Source: Zingiber officinale
Lineage: Eukaryota > Streptophyta > Magnoliopsida > Zingiberales > Zingiberaceae
DNA length: 64,000 nt
NCBI RefSeq assembly: GCF_018446385.1
Contig: NC_056002.1
Coordinates: 6,435,474-6,499,473 of the forward strand
Direction of reading: 5' to 3'
Positions 45,946-56,808 of this stretch are shown piece after piece. The translations under genes and the position numbers were made by a program. The notes under the pieces were generated by a model, which searched no databases, was not told the origin of the DNA, and worked only from the letters and a program-made list of their open reading frames with translations. The number at the start of each line of letters is the position of its first letter. Positions within the stretch are counted from its first letter, which is position 1.

Positions 45946-46355
45946 TATAAAGAAAAAAAAACAGAACCAACAAGATAAAAATCTTGTCACTCCAAGCGAA
46001 TCCTAATGGCTAATCGTGAAGAAAACTCTTGATATGAAGAATAACGTGAAGAAATTATCAACAATAATTATTTGAAAGATAGAATACAAGAAAACTCTTC
46101 AACACCCTAACGAGAAGGAAAAAGCCTATATATAGGCTTTACATCAAAATTCTTCAACCTATCACAGATCCTATAAAATAGGATTAGGATCACACCAGAT
46201 CCTATAAAATAGGATCACACACGACACACTCTAAACGTCTAAAGACTCGGACAAAACTATCAATGATTAGACTTCCAAATTATAAAATAAACCATTTAAC
46301 ACGCAATAGACTAGATTAACTTAGTCTTCTAAGAACATCACTTTATAATTCAACA
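45946..46355 (-). repeat. 5' LTR of the Copia element
   Basis: Same 410-bp length as its partner; the same perfect TATA palindrome is at 46,121-46,140. Confidence 0.92.
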
Positions 46356-46360
46356 TGTTC

Positions 46361-48705
46361 ATACTACTGGCTTGTTATATCAATAAAATTTGTTGATTAA
46401 ATCACTAGTATTACATCAGTAGAACATACTTCTATTTTGAATGCCACCATTGGCTTTGTTTGGAGATGTTTTTTGCTATTATGTCCTATTTGAGCTATAG
46501 TAACTATATTAACAAATTAATGATTAGATCTCAAGAACATTAAATCCAACAATTTGCAATCAGATTGTGTAATTTACTGAAAAAAAATGAAGCCTTGGGA
46601 AAAGCTGCTACATTTTTATGCCACGAATGTGTTTCCAAAGTTTGTGCTTCGTTAATAAGAAAGCTTGAGCAAGGAACATAGAAGTTATAGTCAGCTTAAC
46701 AACCTTATCATGGAGTTGTAGATATGGACTTGCGCGATCATCAATTTCAAAGTAGAATATGTAAGAGACTGATCTTGGTTAGCAAACATGTAGGACATGA
46801 CGAGAATAGCTTTAAGTAACATGTTTCTGAATTATGAATGATCTGCCACTCAGATCGCTGTGTAAAATTGAGCGTTAAGCAAAACTGGAACTTGATGCTC
46901 CATTTTGTAGTTGAATCACAAAAGTATCCTCTTGGTTGCAAGGGTAAGATTTTGTGCATCGAGTGGGCATCCACATACTAACTCTAACAGACACCTCACA
47001 TATATGCTGGGCAACCTTTTCTATCACATTATGCAAAAACTAGTTTATTTTCTTATCTTATACGATATTCTTCTTCTGCTATCTTGGAACGTCTACTCTT
47101 CCTCTGGTTCTTGTTTATCTTCCATAAGTATTGGCTATGCATCATGTTAATTAACTCTTATATTGAGGTCAGACCATTGTAACTCAGTTAACAATGAATC
47201 AAGAAGCACCTGGAACTATCATGAGTTTGTGATTTCTGGCATATACGTCTGGTAGATGGGTGCTATCTTGTGCATTTCCTGTGATATTGACTGGAAAACA
47301 AGGGTGCAGTTTCGATGCTCGTGATGAATTTCCTGTGATGTTGACTGTAGGTAGATGGCCTTTTTTTTTGTTTTTAGCCTACAGTTGCAAGCCATTGTGA
47401 TAGAGTGATCTCAGTCTAGTACTGCTGTCTTCAGGCCGTTCAGTCGAAATTGTTCGGAGTCTTCTCATGGTTAGGCATTATGGCAAGCATGTTGCAAAAG
47501 GTAAGAGAGCATGATGTAAAAGCAAGCTTAATTATACGATTCAACTAAGCCTTGAAACAGAAAAAGAAATGGATCAAAGACAGTAATTCTTTTTTGAGAT
47601 ATCATCTTGCGTGTGATCGATGCTTCTCCTTTCTTTTACAACATGCTTTAACGTTTTGGTGATTTGCTTTTCTGTCCCCATTTGCCAGGTTCTGGGCAAG
47701 CTCATTTTCTATACGAAGTGGAGCATGACATCGCAGTCAGATGCTTCCAGTGGGACGATACCCGTAGCTTTACCATCCTTTACAGCTTTTGAGGGACCAG
47801 AACACAGAATGTCTTGTAGAAAGAAACTACAACACTAAGCTCTGCAGATAATCTGATTATATGGGAGAAAACCTCAAGCATCGGATTCATCATGTTTGCT
47901 TCTTCCTTTGCTGAGTGAGGGGCATCAAATCTAATATCTCTGCAACAGGACGTTGAACATTGGATCCTCACTCATTGTGTCTGCTCCCTTTGGCTCCCCA
48001 AGGACACACTCTCATAAAACGAACACGGACCCACAGGAAGCAAAGAGCAAAAGCATCGATGCGAGTAGATGAGGAAGCTTCTCAGAGTATGCATGGAAGA
48101 ACCACATGGGGAGCCTTTAAGTCACCCACGACAATGCAGCAGAAGCATGCAGCTCAAGCAGTGAAACCGGGCCCTTGTGCCGTGTTACGTGACCGATCAA
48201 AAGGCTAAACACACCCTTGTTTTCAGCAATTAAGGGCAGCCTGTGGACCTCATCCATGGACAAATGATGCAGGAAAGCTGAAAAATAAAAAAGGTTCAGC
48301 GAAAGCCAGCCATTTATATCAACGAGAGCTGCAGAAGTTTGGTTTACATCAACTTTGTATGACCCCCATATATATATATGATTGCAGACTTGCAGTAGGT
48401 AGGGAAAAAGACTCATCTCGGCTACCAAATTGACGGAAAGGAAAAATGCACAAGGAAATTTTTGTTACAATGATAAAAGAAAGAAAGCCAAACCAGACTG
48501 CTCCAAGGCAAAAAAAAGAAAAAAAAAACTTAAGTTGATATGCGTAGTTGCAGACTCATGAACAATTAGGCCCCCTATTTACAGCGGATGAATTAATTAG
48601 CAGCAACAAAATCCACCAAATTCCTCCCTTCGGTCTTATAGTTTGTGGGGAGTCAGTTTGAGCAAACGAACTGTCTATGAACAATTTCAGTGCTTGAATT
48701 TGGCA
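46361..48705. other. Intergenic DNA and 3' flank of the DUF620 gene
   Basis: No recognised coding exon on either strand. A short (TA)n run lies near 48,368-48,379. The last few hundred bases probably include the DUF620 3' UTR. Confidence 0.5.
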
Positions 48706-50568
48706 TCAGACTTCCACTCTCCACGAGCTGTTATCATCATCAACATCATGAGACTTGTCGAGCGCTGCGACCTTAGACCTATTACTTCCTGCCATGGTGC
48801 TTCTTGCTCTCTCGGATTGTGGTAGCTCACAAGCTTCACTGACTGTTCCACGCTTTACATCAGCAGGAGGGATAAAACAGTCGATCGAGAGGCCAGGGAC
48901 ATTGAATGCTACTTCGTCAATAGTCCATGCCTCCTCCATCCTAGTCTTGCTGTGGCTCATGGCCACTTCGCCAAACCGGAAAAGATTGACAACTGAACGC
49001 CCTGAGTGTGCAATCATCATGCCCTCGACCGGGCGATAGTCATGGATGGAGGAGTTAATGGAGGTCTCCCAGTACACAGCATCGCCTCCGGCACTCGACT
49101 GAATTCGAGTTAGATGTGAGTCCTCCATGTGAGTGAGAAGCCCAGTCTTTTGGCTGAAGTAACCAAACAAGACATGCCTGATTATCTCAGCAGGGCCTTC
49201 ACTCCTAGCTTTCAGTGTCTGTGGATCTGCACAAAGCTTAAGGATGAAACAATCCTCCCCATCGACATTCTTCTCACCAATGCACTGTGCATCAGCAAAC
49301 ATGCTCGCTGTGGTCAATGGATCAAGTCCCTACAGCGTTCAATTAGCTTCAATAAAAATTGAATTGATCTAATAATGAAATTAGAGCACACAACATAATT
49401 GAGCACGGGAAAGTTTTATGCCTGCAAAGCTCGACGGAGGGGTCGAACAGGGCCCTTGGCGGCATGGGCACCGAGCCAGGGAGTATGGCGCCAGACTAGT
49501 TTGCCGTTGCAACCAGCATGGACCTTGCTACCACCGACAGCTAACTCGACGTACCACATCTCTGGCGCCATCTGCCAGAGGACGAACCCACCGGATTCGG
49601 CTTCCTTTGTTGCACTCCGGCTCTTGACGATCCCAGTGGCCGTCTCAAACTCTGACGCCAGCATCCTCACCTTCCCCATGGCATATGCATTCCTGATGGA
49701 GCTCAACATTTTTAGGCCTCCTGAAGCTGCCGTGTACTGCTGTAGTATGTATTGCGCCGACGATGTTTCCTACCACAGCGGATAATTTGAAGAAAAATCA
49801 ATAAATTTGCCCGACATCTACCAAAATTGAAGAGCTAATCCAGTCACAAAAACGAAGGTTAGTCGATGAAGGGAACATGCATTTATTGCAGGAATTGCAA
49901 CAAACTGCGGTATTAAATCCCAGATTCTTCGGAAAATCCATCAATGTGAGACATAAAACAATGGGTGCATAAATGCACTCGCCTCAGCCCTGATTGAAGC
50001 ATTCATTTAATCGCTCAAATTCAATTAGAAATTGTGAATTGATAATGTATTCCACCAACCACGTGAAAGGCAGAGCCTAAAGAGGAAAAGCCGGCATCAA
50101 TGGCCAAACAAAACTAAAGTAGGAGAAGAGGATGCTCACAATGGGAGTGTCTTTGATGCTGAGGTGAAGGAGCGGATTGGCGGGCGAGACGTGGACGGGG
50201 GCTAGTGGCGCCCCCAGGACGCCGAGAAGGAGGCGGAGGTCCGTGCCGCGGCAGGCGCCTGCAGAAACAGACGGCGCCCTGTGGAACCGGTCCTTCACCC
50301 ACTGCCCCCACCCCTCTTTCCCCGGATCGCCGCCGCCGCTCTCCGGCCCTTCCTCCAAGGGCGCCAGAATCCCCGACGCCGGCACCAACAGTTCCTCCGG
50401 GAACCCCCTCGCTTTCTGTCGCTTCCACCGCTTCGGAAGCAGCAGATCTGCCACGACAGGCGAGTGGTTCCGCTGCGGACTCACCGACCTCGACCTCGAC
50501 CTCGCCGGCGACAACCCCCGTGCCATCTCCCCTCGCAGAGCCGAGAGGAACCCGTGCTTCTTCTCCAT
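48706..50568 (-). CDS. DUF620 family protein, three exons
   Basis: Exons 50,140-50,568 (429 bp), 49,422-49,769 (348 bp) and 48,706-49,329 (624 bp), all joined in phase 0, give 466 residues, the usual length for plant DUF620 proteins. The start MEKKHGFLSALRGEMARGLS is the conserved N-terminus, followed by a Ser/Arg-rich stretch. Exon 2 holds SSIRNAYAMGKVRMLASEFE and GGFVLWQMAPEMWYVELAVG. Exon 3 holds GEDCFILKLCADPQTLKARS, HVLFGYFSQKTGLL and TRMEEAWTIDEVAFNVPGLS. The C-terminus (from ~430) is polar and probably disordered. Molecular function is unknown. Intron 1 (370 bp) is GT-AG. Intron 2 (92 bp) starts GC after CAG and ends TGTAG; a retained start would give an immediate TAA, so a GC donor is required. 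The first exon is GC-rich, which explains long open frames on the other strand. Confidence 0.92.
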
Positions 50569-51446
50569 GTCCTCCACAAACCCCAAATCCAACCCTAAAG
50601 CCACCACAAAGAAATGGAGGCGAAGGCGAAGCTTAGAGAGGAAAAGAGCACGCACCAAATCGGTCAGAAATTTCCAAACTTATGAAGCTACGAAGCGAAG
50701 CCGGAGGCAAAGACTAAAATGCTGAAAAATTTCCTTGTAGAGGGGCGAGGGAGAGAAAAAGGCAAGACTGAGAGAGTGAGAGTTCGTCGCAGAAGAGGAT
50801 CGAGCGAAGACGACGATAAAGCAGGGGGGCTCGGTTTGAGCCTTTCAAGTGGTGGGAACAGGACGTGGTGGTGCAATATGAGAAAAAACCAGGGCTCAAA
50901 ATTAAAAAAAGTATGAGAGGGGGCAATATAAAAATTCAAAATACCAAGGCGACAACCTACGCCAGTCAATACGGTTTACAATTTACAAGGCAGTGATAAA
51001 GACCTACGAGAGGTATGCTTACCGCATGGTCATCGAATCTTTTGGGGGAAAAAAAAAGATAGCTTCTCTTATATTTAGTTATCATTAAAAGGGGCATGGT
51101 ATATGTATTTTTTTAAAAAATATATTATTCTTACCCAATCGGACAATATTGTTATAATTCTCTGCCGCAACTACTATCGAAATTACTTAAATATTAATCC
51201 AAATACTCAATGCATTATGCGATTAATATATTTTAATGTGTTCAATTTTAAATTAGATTTGTAGCTATGTTATTGATATTCACTCAGTAACATGCATATG
51301 AAGTTCGCAAAGCTTGTGACCTAATTAGCTCAGGCTGTGATGTTGCAGTAGAGTTCGAAAAAAGATGGTATAAAACATTCGAGGAAGAGTAAATTGTAAT
51401 CGCAAAAGATGATCTTGTGGAAGATAGTTGATACGGGATGTAACTA
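50569..51446. other. 5' flank and promoter region of the DUF620 gene, then AT-rich DNA
   Basis: GC-rich, purine-rich leader-like sequence to about 50,900. No clear TATA box. From 51,000 it is AT-rich without features. Confidence 0.45.
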
Positions 51447-51668
51447 TTGACGATAGAATTTATACATATTATTAATGATAGCATATGGTATATATAAATA
51501 TATTACAAATAAAAATATAAAAATACATAAATTAGGAAAATAATAAGGTTTTTCTAATAATAATTATTCTTCAATAACTAGGAAACAAATAACTATTTTT
51601 TAATAATAATTATTCTCTAATAATTAAGAAACAAATAATTATTTACTTATAATAATTATTTCCTAATA
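51447..51668 (-). repeat. 3' LTR of the inverted Copia element
   Basis: AT-rich, with repeated TAATAATAATTATT and AACTAGGAAACAAATAACTA units. Followed by the minus-strand purine tract TTGAGAGGGTG (51,669-51,679). Confidence 0.8.
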
Positions 51669-51675
51669 CACCCTC

Positions 51676-52668
51676 TCAAGATGGTGTCCCAGAAATGACA
51701 ATAATCTTGCTGCAAATAGCAAACAACCGAGGTCGAGAAAGCGATTTTGTAAGTGCATCAGCCAACTGATCCTCAGCAGGAATATGAGTAACTCGTAGTT
51801 CGGAGGTCTGCACAAGATCACGAACAAAGTGATAGTCAATAGCCAGATACTTCATCCGAGAGTGAAAAACAGGATTAGCTGAAAGATACGTGGCACCCAA
51901 ATTATCAGTAAAAAGCACAGCAGACGTGGTAATCGGAAGAAGCAGATCTATCAAAAGTGACTTAATCCATTGGATCTCAATTGTTGCAGAGACAATGGTA
52001 TGATATTCAGCCTCAGTCGAAAAGCGTGCAACCGTGCGCTGTTTGGTAGATTTCCAGGAAATCGAAGTAACACCTAGAAAAATAATAAATGCACTCGTAG
52101 AACACCGATCGTCTGGATCTCCTGCCCAGTCTGCATTGGAGAAACCATGAAGAGTAAAAGGTGTATCCGCAAGAAGACAAATGCCAAGATCCCTAGTACC
52201 ATTGAGATACCGAAGTAGACGCTTCACAGCACCCCAATACGTCTCTGAAGGAGCATGCATAAACTGTGAAAGCTTGTTGACCGCAAAGGAAATATCAGGA
52301 CAAGTCATATGGAGATGTTGTAATTCTCCAACCACTTGTCAAAATTTAGTCGTATCAAAAGATAAAGATCCATCATGCAAAGTAAGACGAGAGCCACCAG
52401 CAATAGGAGTGGAGACCGGCTTGGAATCAAGCATGTTGTGTTTGGAGAGAAGATCAGTGACATACTTTTGCAGAGACAAGAGAAGACCATTTGAGGTTGG
52501 GCGAACTTTAATACCGCAGAAAAGGGAAAGAGCCCCAAGATCCTTAATCGCAAATTTTGCATGAAGTTTACATACTATGACGTCAACAGAAGAAGCATCA
52601 CTCCCTGTGATTAGATCCAACATATAACGCATGACAGACGCTGGAGAGAACCTACACCACTCCCTCAC
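51676..52668 (-). pseudogene. Copia RT C-terminus and RNase H
   Basis: Minus-strand remnant that begins inside RT near ITGSDASSV and KFAIKDLGALSLF, continues with VGELQHLHMTCPDISFAVNKLS, and RNase H (SNADWAGDPDDRCSTSAF, STEAEYHTIVS). The RT catalytic box is damaged: the expected Tyr-Val-Asp-Asp region reads RYMLDLITG after a small deletion. One stop separates the two open parts near 52,337. Its missing N-terminal RT part is on the opposite strand at 54.9-55.5 kb. Confidence 0.85.
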
Positions 52669-52678
52669 GTGGCTGGAT

Positions 52679-55482
52679 TATGACTCATCGTCAAAATCTT
52701 GTCAGCCCTCAATAAGGTAATAGGTCTATCACTGATTATATGCAGGACATTAAAAGAAATATTGATGCTCTTGCACTTATGAATGTCAAAGTTGACTTTG
52801 ATAAGCTCTCTATTCGTGTCCTGAATGGTCTTAGCCAAGATTACTGCAATATCTCACATGCTCTGCAAGTTCGTGACGTCCCTATTACCTTTAATGAGCC
52901 ATTCGAGCAGCTCCTCAGCTATGAAGCCTAGTTAAAAGTCTCAACATCATCTCTATCTTTTATGCCAATGACTGCTCTTGTAGCTCCAATAGGGAATTCT
53001 CGTAATCGGTATTCAAACTATCGTGGTGGTCGCTAGCAGGTTCCGCCTATATCCCATCAGCCACGCATGTCTACTCCTAGGCTATCTGCGCGTCCTCCTG
53101 CACATCCAGCTGTGTGCAGTCCCAATCGTTATCTTGGGCGCTGTCAGATTTGTGGTGTCCAAGGTTATATGACTGCCTCGATGCTTGCTCTGCTTCCGTC
53201 GGCTCCTTCGCGTGCTCCGCGCCCCACGTATAGTGCACCGTTTGCACACATTACCGTTCATTTTACACCTTCGTTTGATTCTCGAGAATGGGTTGTTGAC
53301 TCTGGCGCCTCTCATCATGTCACCACTGATCTCACTACTCTCTCGTTGCATGAGCCTTACTCTGGGAATGATAGCGTCGTCATTGGTGATGGTTCTAGAC
53401 TACCTATTACACACACTGGTTCTTTCTCTTTCTCTACTCCATCTTTCCCTTTAGTTTTCTCCAATGTTTTATTTGTGCCATTTATGTCAAAAATTTTAAT
53501 TTTTGTCGCAGCACTTTGTGCTACAAATCCTATTACATTTCTTTTCTTTGATTCCTATTTTTAGGCGGTGGATCGTCGTACGAGAGTGACACTGGTCAGC
53601 TGGGGCCATAGAGATGGTGTCTATTACTGGCCAAAATTTATGTCTACGCTATCATCGCCTTCTGCCTTTTTTATGTCTATCTCGTCATCTATTTTCTTAT
53701 GGCATAGTCGTTTAGGTCATCCGTCATTAGATGTTTTGCAACATTTTTTTTTTATCCTTGGGTCTTTCGTTTCCTGCGAATACTTTGTCTAATTTTTCAT
53801 GCACTTCGTGCAATATTAATAAAAGTCATAAATTATCCTTTCATAAATCTAGTATTTCGTCACGTGCTCCTTTGGATATTATCTTTCCTGATATTTGGAC
53901 ATCTCCTATATCATCATTTGATGCACTCAAATATTATGTTATCTTTGTTGATCATTTTACAAAGTATATATGATTTTATCCTTTACGTAATAAATCAGAT
54001 GTATACTCTACCTTTATTGCATTCAAAATTCTTGTTGAAAATCGGTTCTCGATGACTATAAAAATACTATTCACTGATAATGGAGGTGAATTCTTAGTCC
54101 TTCGCTCCTTTCTTACTACTCATGGTATTAGTCATCTTACCACTCCTCCACACATTCCTGAACACAATGGATACTCTGAACGTCGTCATCGCCATGTAGC
54201 CGAAACTGGTCTCACTTTATTGCAGAAAGCATCTATTCCACTCACTTTATGGCTTTATGCCTTTGCTGTGACAGTCTATTTGATTAACTGCATGCCTAAG
54301 GTCGGTCTCTCACATATGTCCTCTTTTGAAAAATTATTCATCACCATTCCTGATCTTTTTAAGCTTCGAGTTTTTGGGTGTCTATGCTTTCCGTGGTTGC
54401 ACCCTTACTCTCACCACAAGTTTGATCTCAAGTCAACCTCTTGTGTCTTCCTTAGCTATTCTCTCACCCAGAGTGTCTTCCTGTGCTATGATGTAGCTTT
54501 CAAGAAAGTCTTTGTATTTCGTCATGTTAAGTTTGTGGAACATGTTTTTCCATTTGCCATCACCTGCTCTTTGGATTCCACATTAATAGACACTGACTCT
54601 GAGCTCTCTGCTGCACTAGTTCTCTCGTGGGACCCTCCAGCACCGATGTTGCAACCTGCCACTAACTGTAGTCGTCCACAAGTGACTTCTTCATAGTTGT
54701 CATCATCACCGTCATCATCACCTCTTGTTGTTGGGTCGTCCACGTTGCTTGGTGGCAACCGACCCTCTAGCCCACCGACTCTTTCTCCCTCTCTTGCTTC
54801 TCTAAACCAACATCCCATGCAAACTCGCTCCAAAAATATCATATACAAACCCAATCCAAAATATCTTCTTCATACTAGTCTTCCACAACCTTATGAAGCC
54901 TCCTCTGTCACGCAGGTGCTAAAAGATCTGAATTGGGTACAGGCCATGCATGAAGAGTATGATGCTCTTCTCTGTAATCAGACTTGGACTCTTGTCCCAC
55001 CTTCGCCAGACCAAAATCTTGTGGGTAATAAGTGGGTGTTTCGCATTAAGCATAATTCTGATGGCTCAATTGATCGGTACAAGGCTCGCCTTGTTGCCAA
55101 GAGTTTTCATCAACGCCTTGGTGTTGACTTTCATGATACATTTAGCCTTGTTATTAATCCAGTAACAATACACATTGTTCTTAGTTTGACTGTGAATCGG
55201 AGGTGGTGTCTTCGCCAACTTGATGTAAACAATGTGATTCTTAATGGTCATCTTACAGAGGAGGTTTATATGGCGCAACCTTCGGGTATGCGCAGTGCTG
55301 AGTTTTCAGATCATGTGTGCTATTTGCATAAGACGCTTTATGACTTAAAGCAGGCTACGCGCGCCTGGTATTTGGAGCTTCACGCTTTCTTGGTCTCTCT
55401 TGGCTTTATCGCATCCCGAGCTGACACCTCTTTATTTGTTTGTTCTCGAGATGATACTGTTATCTATTTTCAGAGAATATGA
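52679..55482 (+). pseudogene. Inverted segment: Copia gag C-terminus, protease, integrase, RT N-terminus
   Basis: Starts within gag (WIMTHRQNLVS, then DYMQDIKRNIDALALMNV), then protease with WVVDSGASHHVTTD, the pre-integrase motif FLWHSRLGHPSLD, the integrase core (FVDHFTKYI, FTDNGGEF, PEHNGYSERRHR) and RT up to YLHKTLYDLKQATRAWYLEL and VCSRDDTVIYF, just short of the catalytic box. Stops at 52,931, 53,566 and 54,694 and frameshifts break it. Both ends of this segment fit the two minus-strand remnants, so all three are one element. The zinc knuckle is damaged. Confidence 0.85.
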
Positions 55483-55792
55483 TCAAGATTCACCTGAGGG
55501 AGCGTGGCATCTGTAGGCATTATCTGTGCAGGGGGTAGGGACGTGAGCCATTAATAAAACCCAGTAAATCATATCCGAATAGAAGAGACGTGAACTATAA
55601 GCGTCAGGCAGAATAATTAGAAGTGGTGAGTTTCAACGGTGGCTGAGCATTGACATTGAAAACCACAAGAGAGGCAGGAGAATCAGGAGTATTTGTGAGA
55701 GATAGTCGGCGGGTGATGTCGTCGGCGGCAGCCATTGTAAAAGGCGGCTGGAGCCGATAGTTGATGTCGTCAGCGACAGCCATTGTAGAAGG
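55482..55792 (-). pseudogene. Copia gag N-terminus with a duplicated start
   Basis: Minus strand reads MAAADDITRRLSLTNTPDSP from 55,735 and then LVVFNVNAQPPLKLTTSNYS before stops that look like changed Trp and Gln codons. A second in-frame ATG at 55,783 begins MAVADDINYRLQPPFT, a 48-bp tandem duplication of the gag start. The part stops at the inversion junction (about 55,482). Confidence 0.75.
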
Positions 55793-55869
55793 CGGCTGGT
55801 AGGAATTGTGGAGAAAAGAAAGAAAGAAAGAGAAAAAAGATTGTTGCTAAGCTTAGAGCTCTGATACCA

Positions 55870-56092
55870 TATTGACGATAGAATTCATATATACTATTAA
55901 TGATAGCATATGATATATATAAATATCATTACAAGTGAAAATAGGAAAATACATAAATTAGGAAAACAATAAGTATTTCCTAATAATAATTATTCTCCAA
56001 TAACTAGGAAACAAATAACTATTTTCTAATAATAATTATTCCTTAATAACTAGGAAACAAATAACTATTTACTTAATAATTATTTCCTAATA
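55870..56092 (-). repeat. 5' LTR of the inverted Copia element, with adjacent primer-binding site
   Basis: Same structure as the left LTR. Minus strand TGGTATCAGAGCTC (about 55,856-55,869) follows it directly, a tRNA-Met-type primer-binding site. Confidence 0.85.
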
Positions 56093-56808
56093 GTAGTAAG
56101 TGGATTAAGAGGAGGGCGTGGTAGTCAAAATTAAAATGAGATGAAGGTCAAAATCAAAATAAGATGGGTGTCGGAGGGTCACCTTGGGCCAGAGCTCAAA
56201 TTCTCGATCTAGTACTAAGGCCTCCAATGCCAAGATGGCCTGCTTAAGGGCTGATCGTTCTTGAAAAACGAGAGTTAAAATCTCCAGGGCAGACAGATAG
56301 CCCTGTGTTTGGTAAGATGGGTCTAAGGTCGTCCATGCTCAGGGGACTCATTTCTATGACTTTATATATTTTAACGACCCTAAATATTGGGCGGTATCTT
56401 GCCCAGAACTCCAGATGATTCTATATCCGAGCCACCCTAAATACAGGGCGGTACCTTTCTCAATCGGGTTTGAAGCACGTATTCTCATATTACTATACGA
56501 ACGAATTTCCAACAAAGCATGAGTTGTTATATGGACTTCCAAGGAGTATAAAGCATCATATTTCTCAAACGGATTTCTAACATGATCAAGATATTATATT
56601 ATTCTCCGAACAAATATCTCAATGTTGTGTCGAACATAACTGAGCAGCTTAATACCGAGACAGGTGTAAAAGCAATCGGCCTTACTAGCCGGCCAAGATA
56701 CATTCAGTATAATACATAGCAGATCAGACTATACAGAATATAATCGAGCAACTCAATAGAGATGGTTGTTCTTAAGAACAAGCCGAGATATACTTAGCAG
56801 ATAACATC
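56093..56808. other. Unassigned intergenic sequence
   Basis: No gene. AACCCTAAATATTGGGCGGTA-like phrases occur twice (near 56,375 and 56,440), suggesting repeat DNA of unknown origin. Confidence 0.4.

Larger units (their letters stand above)
36695..46355 (-). mobile_element. Copia retrotransposon, near complete, split by a nested element
   Basis: Two 410-bp LTRs (36,695-37,104 and 45,946-46,355), TGTTC duplicated at 36,690-36,694 and 46,356-46,360. Without the nested 4797 bp it is about 4.86 kb, normal for Copia. Minus-strand order from the right is LTR, primer-binding site, gag, protease, integrase, RT, RNase H, polypurine tract, LTR. By eye the LTRs differ at roughly 20 positions (about 5%). 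Several in-frame stops make it inactive. Confidence 0.92.
51447..56092 (-). mobile_element. Copia element with an internally inverted central segment
   Basis: LTRs of about 222 bp (51,447-51,668 and 55,870-56,092) are in minus orientation; a primer-binding site and polypurine tract agree. Both flanking coding parts (RNase H at the left, gag N-terminus at the right) are on the minus strand, but the middle, from gag through the first part of RT (52,679-55,482), is on the plus strand. No perfect target duplication was found. Inactive. Confidence 0.85.

Noticed and set aside
50177-50725. Plus-strand frames of 105-182 residues
   Set aside because: They are antisense to the GC-rich first exon of the DUF620 gene; the minus frame carries the conserved residues.
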